64,000 bases of DNA from assembly GCA_011037195.1 (NCBI GenBank), contig JAAEAF010002759.1, positions 62,001 to 126,000 on the forward strand, in the 5' to 3' direction. Both the position numbers and the translations under genes were made by a program. The stretch's first letter is position 1. Every line of letters starts with the position of its first letter. Under the pieces are notes generated by a model that ran no database searches, was not told the origin of the DNA, and saw nothing but the letters and a program-made list of their open reading frames with translations. Below are positions 59,137-64,000 of this stretch, piece by piece. Origin of the DNA: Triatoma infestans (Eukaryota; Arthropoda; Insecta; Hemiptera; Reduviidae).

Positions 59137-60158
59137 TGGCAGCTCCCCCGTAAACGTTCCGAAATTCCACTTTACACGGATGTATATAACAAATAAATGT
59201 TATGATAAATGATAAATGATAAAGTGGTGATTAGTCCTATCAGCTTTAAAGTAAATCATTTCAGCAGGATTTATGACAATCGCGAAAAGAGTTAAACAAA
59301 GAAAAATCGGTAAAAAGTTAATACATGTTAAAAAAAAGCGTAGGATGATGTTATTTTTAGATCTGTGAAAACATTTAGTGTAAAAGAGTGCTCAGTGTTG
59401 AATAATAAATTATATAACATAATTTCTGTGTTGTTGTTAAGTGAAATAAGATGGGTGTAGTAGACACATCAACAATAGCATTTCTAGTAATAAGCTGCAA
59501 GAGTTTAAAGAGCGGTGAGAACCTTGTAAGGACTACTCTACCCAGTCCGAACTGTGGTCCTTAATGTTCACGTGTATACATGTGGAATAGGCAAGCAGTG
59601 TACACAGTAGTTAAATGTATGCTACCTCACTCGTATATCCTTCACTCAACGTTTAATGTGTGTGTGTGTATGTATGTTTTAATGATAGTATACCATTTCG
59701 CGGTAGAATTACCCAGACACTTTACCACGTCACGCTTCATTAGACAAGCTGGCCAACAACCTGTATACACTTCCACAAACAATTATAAACACTAGCGCAC
59801 AAACAGACAACAAACCTCTTCCTTACTCTATACACGACTATACATCCCCCCCCCTCTTTTTCACTGTTCACCCTTCAAAGTCTATTTAACCAACTCTCAA
59901 AATGTTTCTTCAAGTGTAAAGAACAAGAACATAGTATACATTCTTTGTTGAATAATAAAACACGAAATGAAACATGTTATTTATTAGCAACAGTTACTCG
60001 CTCCTCTTTACCACTTAAGAAGAAATTCACGCCTGACGATTATTGAGATTCCTCCCTACAGCCATGTTATGTTATTTTCAAAATTCAGCCAAAGGATGTC
60101 TCTAATGTTTTGGTGTTCGTTACGACCGCTGTATTCAATGTGGTAAATTGGATGTTGA
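59137..60158. other. AT-rich non-coding stretch
   Basis: No gene recognised. A 71-residue frame at 59580-59795 has no motif. Confidence 0.35.
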
Positions 60159-60185
60159 GTTCGGTCATACAAAAGAACTCTTTTT

Positions 60186-60238
60186 AAATTTCTACCGACG
60201 TTTCGGCAAGTTTATTGCCTTCTTCAGGGTAAAAATTT
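60186..60238 (-). ncRNA. hammerhead-ribozyme-like core, family 3, left arm
   Basis: On the minus strand: AAATTTTTACC, CTGAAGA, an extra A, hairpin GGCAA-TAAAC-TTGCC, GAAAC, GTC, then GGTAGAAATTT. The first and last pieces pair over 11 bp with one G-U pair (stem I). Stem II has 5 bp, and ACGT is a palindromic stem III. Expected cleavage is after the C of GTC. It lies 3' of the Penelope-like frame in the same sense. Confidence 0.68.
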
Positions 60239-60346
60239 TCAGTTAGAATTACTTACAAACTCTAGTTTAACCTGTGACATACCACCACCAAGTGTTGTTC
60301 ATTTACATCTAATTTATCAATACCATATTCTATATCGCAAATAATA

Positions 60347-60715
60347 TTAGCTAATTAGGATATTGTTTTTATAGCAAGGAATAGCAAATTTAGGCCCTAA
60401 ACTTAAGCATAATTTAACATTTCTAGGTATATTTATATCTGTTAGATTGATGAACCAAGATTCATTAACTATTAAGTTTAAATTTGATGTACATTTCCTA
60501 TCTAGGTTATTAATTTTTCGTATTTGTCTATCCTTAATTTTAACAAACAACTTTTTGAAGGCAGATTGTTGGTAATTACAGAATTGATTAATAATTTCCT
60601 GTGGTAAATGTTTTTGAATATGTAACTTCAAATTATGAAGTTTTTTATTACATAAATTTATACCATGAATACAAATTTTTATTTCTACATTTAAAATACT
60701 TTTTTTTTAAATCTT
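60347..60715 (-). pseudogene. N-terminal fragment of a Penelope-like element protein
   Basis: A frame open from 60631 (with possible in-frame upstream extension, NLCNKKLHNLKLH) reads QSAFKKLFVKIKDRQIRKIN, then WFINLTDINIPRNVKL, then CLSLGPKFAIPCYKNN. The last segment resembles the stretch before the reverse transcriptase of Penelope-like proteins, as I remember the family (a [VF]xNLTxxxIP...LSLGPKFxxP pattern). The frame stops at 60347, well short of the reverse transcriptase and the GIY-YIG endonuclease. The piece is about a tenth of a full protein. Confidence 0.5.
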
Positions 60716-60848
60716 AAACTGGACTTACTTAATTCAGTAGTGAATGGACGGTGATCAGAAACTGGAAATTTAATGTTATCAATAATGTGTTGTGGAAAAA
60801 ATCAACACTTGGTGATGGTATGTCGCAGGTTAAACTAGAGTTTGTAAG

Positions 60849-61152
60849 TATAATGGAGTTGATGAGGAGAGAAATTTGGATTGATTAATTAGACGAGATA
60901 TGAATACACTATTATAATATAACAATAAGTCTACACAAACTGCACTGGACTTGTAATGAATTTATAGAATAAAGGGTTAGAGTAGAGTTATGACACGATG
61001 TGATGTATATGGTTGAATCTGATAGATAGATGTCTAGATCTCTCACTGGCTTATATACAGGTTCTCCCCACTCTAGCAAGCTTAAGTCAGAGAGTACCAG
61101 AGACAGTCTGTTTTCTCTCGGTCGGGCTTGTGTTCTCTCTCTTGCCGTTACA
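60849..61152 (+). mobile_element. small solo-LTR-like element inside the family-3 right arm
   Basis: It begins TATAATGGAG (family form TGTAATGG), ends GCCGTTACA, and has an exact 4-bp duplication TAAG (60845-60848 and 61153-61156). The family motif acaaactgcactggactt is at about 60935 and a TATA-like cttatatacagg at about 61050. It is younger than the arm it split. Confidence 0.7.
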
Positions 61153-61169
61153 TAAGTAATTCTAACTAA

Positions 61170-61222
61170 AAATTTTTACCCTGAAGAAGGCAATAAATTT
61201 GCCGAAACGTCGGTAGAAATTT
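61170..61222 (+). ncRNA. hammerhead-ribozyme-like core, family 3, right arm
   Basis: AAATTTTTACC (61170-61180), CTGAAGA (61181-61187), an extra A, hairpin GGCAA-TAAAT-TTGCC, GAAAC, GTC (ending 61211), GGTAGAAATTT (61212-61222). It has the same 11-bp stem I as the left arm and differs from it by one base, in the loop. Confidence 0.7.
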
Positions 61223-61902
61223 AAAAAGAGTTCTTTTGTATGACCGAACATTACAAACGTTCCATTTTATGTTTCTAATTTTACTCTATACAACGATCTC
61301 AAAATTTAAAATATTACGCGAAAAGCAAAATTTAAATACATATCAAAAATTCTATGAATTTTGAAAATAACTTTTTGCTCAAATCCTCTAATTCAAAAAA
61401 CTAGTCTACACTACTATTCCAGATAGCCCTTCTACGTGGTCGTTGGCCGCGTGACCATTTCAAACGAGATTGAAGTAACTAACTCTAGCAGGAATGTCGC
61501 CAGTGGATAGCTACTCACCTCCAGCTACTCAAGTTCAGAATACCAGCAGAATATTCACTTATTACATTCTGTTTGTATACTGTGAATGGTAAATAAATTA
61601 AAAAAATACTGTAGACATTCAGAAAACTTTGCAGAAAATATAATATCTGAATATGATGATACAATTATAATAAAGGATATAGAAGATATTTAGGAGATGC
61701 CTGCCAATAGAGATATGCAATTTATTAGTTTTGGTTGGTGGTGCGAATGGGTCAAAGTGAGGCGGCTATGGGAGTGTATGTGGTTATCAAAATGAACAAT
61801 AGCCAAGTTTGGTCGTTGTTAATGAAACAAGCAAAATGTAGGTTAAGCTAAGGCCAAAAAAAAAACTTTTTTATATTTGAAACTTCTTCTTCTTGACAGA
61901 TT

Positions 61903-61940
61903 CTGAAGAAGGATATCAAAGCTGTCCGAAACGTCGATAG
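61903..61940 (+). ncRNA. hammerhead-ribozyme-like core, unassigned family
   Basis: CTGAAGA, an extra A, hairpin GGATA-TCAAAGC-TGTCC (5 bp with one G-U), GAAAC, GTC, GATAG. Stem I is weak (about 3 bp including a G-U). Only one arm is seen; the partner may lie in the AT-rich part after 61950 or be lost. Confidence 0.45.
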
Positions 61941-62160
61941 ACGTTGTCTGTAGTTATGTTCGGTGTATCCGCCAGTGCTAGAATAAGATATTCCGGGATA
62001 CCAAACCGGTATTACTACTACAGGTACTACTTTTATTATTTATTTTACAAATATATACACCAGTTACAAATATATACACCGAACACAAAAAGAATATCTT
62101 GTCTGATATATATGATTATTATATATCGCATGCACAAAATTAGTCAAATAGGTAACTATA

Positions 62161-62930
62161 TAAGAGACATTTTCCGTGATAGCCTGCTTCATTTTGTGGT
62201 CATCGACCGGCTTCGGGCGTTCGCCCAACTTCAGGATGCGTTTTTCAGACAGTGTGACAACACAGACTTGCGTATGTATATGGTGATGGTAACTGGGGGG
62301 GAAAAAACAGAGTTTGGGTTAAATAAACAAAATAAAAATAAATTTGAAATTAAATTAAATAACGATTTAAACTAACATAATTTAAAATTAAGCGTTTAGA
62401 ATAAAAAAACTTATATTTTTATTATTATTTAGAATAATATTTATTTTATATTAGAATAAAAATTAAAAAATAAAAATTTAGAATAAAAATTCTAAATATT
62501 AGAATAATATTTAATATTTATTATAATACTACTCGTATATAGAATAATATTTTTATTTTGATTAGTTAATTGTAAACTAAATCTTCTTCCAACAACAGAG
62601 TTTAAAAATTAGACCCCCACGTGTTGTTTCCATTTTAAGAAAGATTTATCCTTTAACAACACAAACACGTGTTTCTTCCCACCCAAGCTACCATGACCAT
62701 ACCTCCCTTTGACCTAGTTTAAGAGTTTAGTTTTAATATATAATTAAAAACACCAATCAGTGTGTAAACTGAATTTGCTCTGTGCAAGTCTGTGTTGTCA
62801 CACTGTGTGAAAAACGCATCCTGAAGATGGGCGAACGCCCGAAACCGGTCGATGACCAAAAAATGAAGCAGGCTACCTCGGAAAATGTCTCTAATGCTTT
62901 CTAGTTCTGCGGAACCAACCACCACCACAC
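62161..62930. mobile_element. hammerhead-like element, family 1, arms separated by 480 bp
   Basis: The left arm (62161-62275) and right arm (62758-62930) are good inverted copies (agtgtgacaacacagacttg against caagtctgtgttgtcacact). They enclose about 480 bp of AT-rich sequence with loose tandem words (attagaataatattta). The left core is damaged (CTGAAGT, GAAGC) and the right core intact. Confidence 0.7.
62816..62857 (+). ncRNA. hammerhead-ribozyme-like core (family 1, intact)
   Basis: GCATC, CTGAAGA (62821-62827), an extra T, hairpin GGGCGAACGCCC, GAAAC, CGG, TC (62849-62850), GATGACC. CATC pairs with GATG. It differs from 36752-36792 at the variable seventh core position (A instead of T), which a true hammerhead tolerates. 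Confidence 0.6.
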
Positions 62931-62984
62931 TTAAATATATTATTAAAGAAATTATATTTCCAATACATCGCATATCAGTAGGTC

Positions 62985-63650
62985 AGACATGGAGGTTTCA
63001 GTCAAGCTCCTTGAAGCGGAAGTGACTCTTTGCAGAATAATTCCTCTTTTCAAATTTCCGGGTTTTTCTTTTAAACTATACATACAACTGTCTTCTTTTA
63101 CCTATACATTCATACAAACTACACATTCATGAACAATAGCAAGTTTGTTGAATTTTTTTTTTCTCGGATAATTATTAATTTCTGAGACTAATACTCCTCT
63201 CACTTGATACCTTTTTTTACTTTCACTTCCTTCTGGTGTAAAATTGATATTTCATTGGAAATATATATTTAGAGGTCCCCTGATTGCGAAAGAAAATGCA
63301 TTTAGCAAATGTTCTGCAAGTGTATGTATGGTACACGCGTGTGTATTTGTGTGTGCGCGCATAGGTGTATAAAACAAAATATCTCAAAAACAAAAGTTCG
63401 TAGTAAGCTCAAACTTGGCATTCCTAGATAGGTACCATCACCATAGTAAGGTTTTGGTCAAAATTGATCAACCAAAAAAAAGTAAGACATTACTGATTTG
63501 TTTTTGTTGTTTTTTTTTTTCAGTTTATCGCGATTTCTACGGAAATCGCTTAATCGATTTTATTTCAACTATGCATACTATCTACAACCACACGAAATAC
63601 TCACCTATCACTTTTATTTGAAACATTTTCCCGGGGAACTTGATTTTTTT
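62985..63650 (+). repeat. 1-kb hairpin-ended repeat, two partial copies
   Basis: 63215-63650 carries the left-end modules (ttggaaatatatatttagag, a (GT)n tract with gcgcgc, atctcaaaaacaaaagttcg) and the accatcaccatagtaagg module. 62985-63110 carries an internal piece. The terminal hairpin is lost. Confidence 0.5.
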
Positions 63651-63744
63651 GTGTGGTAACAGTAGCGTTAACTTTTGTTAACTAATGTACTACTTCAGTA
63701 GAATGTAATGGTTCTACTATCCATTTTTTTGTTCTGAATTTTTT

Positions 63745-63830
63745 TAAGGTGCACAACAGCTATGGTCCTTTGCACCTGTTTCTAATTTGCAAGGACTCAT
63801 CCGGGATGTATATCCATGTCCACCAGTCTA
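63745..63830 (-). repeat. shared SINE 3' tail, isolated
   Basis: On the minus strand caggtgcaaaggaccatagc and tgttgtgcaccttaaa match the tails at 15296, 18950 and 25490. The upstream part (ggacatggatatacatccc) matches none of them, so it is another head joined to the same tail, or a decayed copy. Confidence 0.4.
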
Positions 63831-64000
63831 ACAATTTCATCAGCAAACTCATAATCTAGCTCTAATCATATTCCTCTACTCGCTTATATCACTTATAAAA
63901 TAAATACCTATACACAAGACACCAGCAAACAACTAACACATACATATCTACAGCTAGTTTCACAACAAATGAAATAGATGAACCCCCCCAATAAGATATT

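Larger units (their letters stand above)
60159..61249 (-). mobile_element. Penelope-like retroelement fragment with inverted hammerhead-bearing arms, family 3
   Basis: The left arm 60159-60255 and right arm 61153-61249 are 97-bp inverted copies (gttcggtcatacaaaagaac, ttctaccgacgtttcggc, attgccttcttcagggtaaa). The inverted similarity continues inward: cctgtgacataccaccacc at about 60277 returns inverted at about 60812. There the right arm is interrupted by a 304-bp LTR-like insertion (60849-61152). Both arms carry an intact ribozyme-like core. The space between the arms encodes a Penelope-like reading frame on the minus strand. Confidence 0.65.

Noticed and set aside
61944..62375. 143-residue open frame on the plus strand
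   Set aside because: It crosses the boundary of a family-1 arm and an AT-rich repeat, and the codons include the arm's structural words.
1..64000. CRISPR array or prokaryotic operon
   Set aside because: No regularly spaced identical repeats with unique spacers, no ribosome-binding sites, and introns and retrotransposons indicate a eukaryote.

Overview
This is a eukaryotic, AT-rich, repeat-dense window, most likely from an insect or other arthropod. The one host coding exon I recognise (259-388, minus strand) encodes part of the amino-terminal domain of an AMPA/kainate-type ionotropic glutamate receptor of the insect GluR1/GluRIA kind. Its splice acceptor and donor are intact. I found no upstream exon of this receptor, so most of the window is probably one very long intron, or intron plus nested or neighbouring sequence. 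A second possible exon on the minus strand (51137-51263) ends in a stop codon and belongs to no family I recognise. I see no rRNA, functional tRNA gene, CRISPR array or prokaryotic gene.

Nearly everything else that can be named is mobile DNA, mostly broken and often nested. From left to right: inverted-arm elements carrying hammerhead-ribozyme-like cores (1.0-2.0, 3.06-3.27, 11.6-11.9, 12.6-13.4, 36.6-36.8, 40.0-41.0, 42.1-42.7, 47.2-47.5, 57.6-57.7, 60.2-61.2 and 62.2-62.9 kb); three solo LTRs of one family of about 600-630 bp (3.27, 26.8 and 55.0 kb), each with a 4-bp target duplication; small solo-LTR-like elements of 300-355 bp (6.95, 43.2, 45.6 and 60.85 kb); a mariner copy with perfect 28-bp inverted ends and an internally deleted transposase (16.57-17.70 kb); a nearly complete but frame-broken non-LTR retrotransposon with gag zinc knuckles, endonuclease, reverse transcriptase and RNase H (about 19.4-25.1 kb, minus strand); fragments of other LINEs (8.0, 27.6, 29.4-30.4, 33.0-33.6, 37.2-38.0, 46.5, 49.2-49.8 and 56.4 kb); tRNA-derived SINEs and relatives sharing a 3' tail (8.7, 15.3, 18.95, 25.5, 29.5 and 63.7 kb); a Tc1/mariner-superfamily element with inverted arms of about 520 bp that include transposase coding sequence (52.4-53.9 kb); an LTR with a tandemly doubled tRNA-type primer-binding site (58.2-59.1 kb); and a dispersed repeat of about 1 kb with a perfect 13-bp terminal hairpin (35.5-36.5 and 51.3-52.3 kb, plus many fragments).

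The most interesting signal is the recurrent ribozyme-like core. At least four unrelated-looking repeat families share one layout: a CTGANGA box, one extra base, a GC-closed hairpin, GAAAC, and a tiny palindromic stem III ending in TC. In most cases two copies face each other as inverted arms. In one family (60.16-61.25 kb) both copies are intact and can form an 11-bp stem I, and the space between them holds a reading frame resembling the start of a Penelope-like element protein. This fits what is known of hammerhead ribozymes in Penelope-like retroelements. The assignment rests on my reading of the sequence and on memory of the family; I ran no search or folding program.
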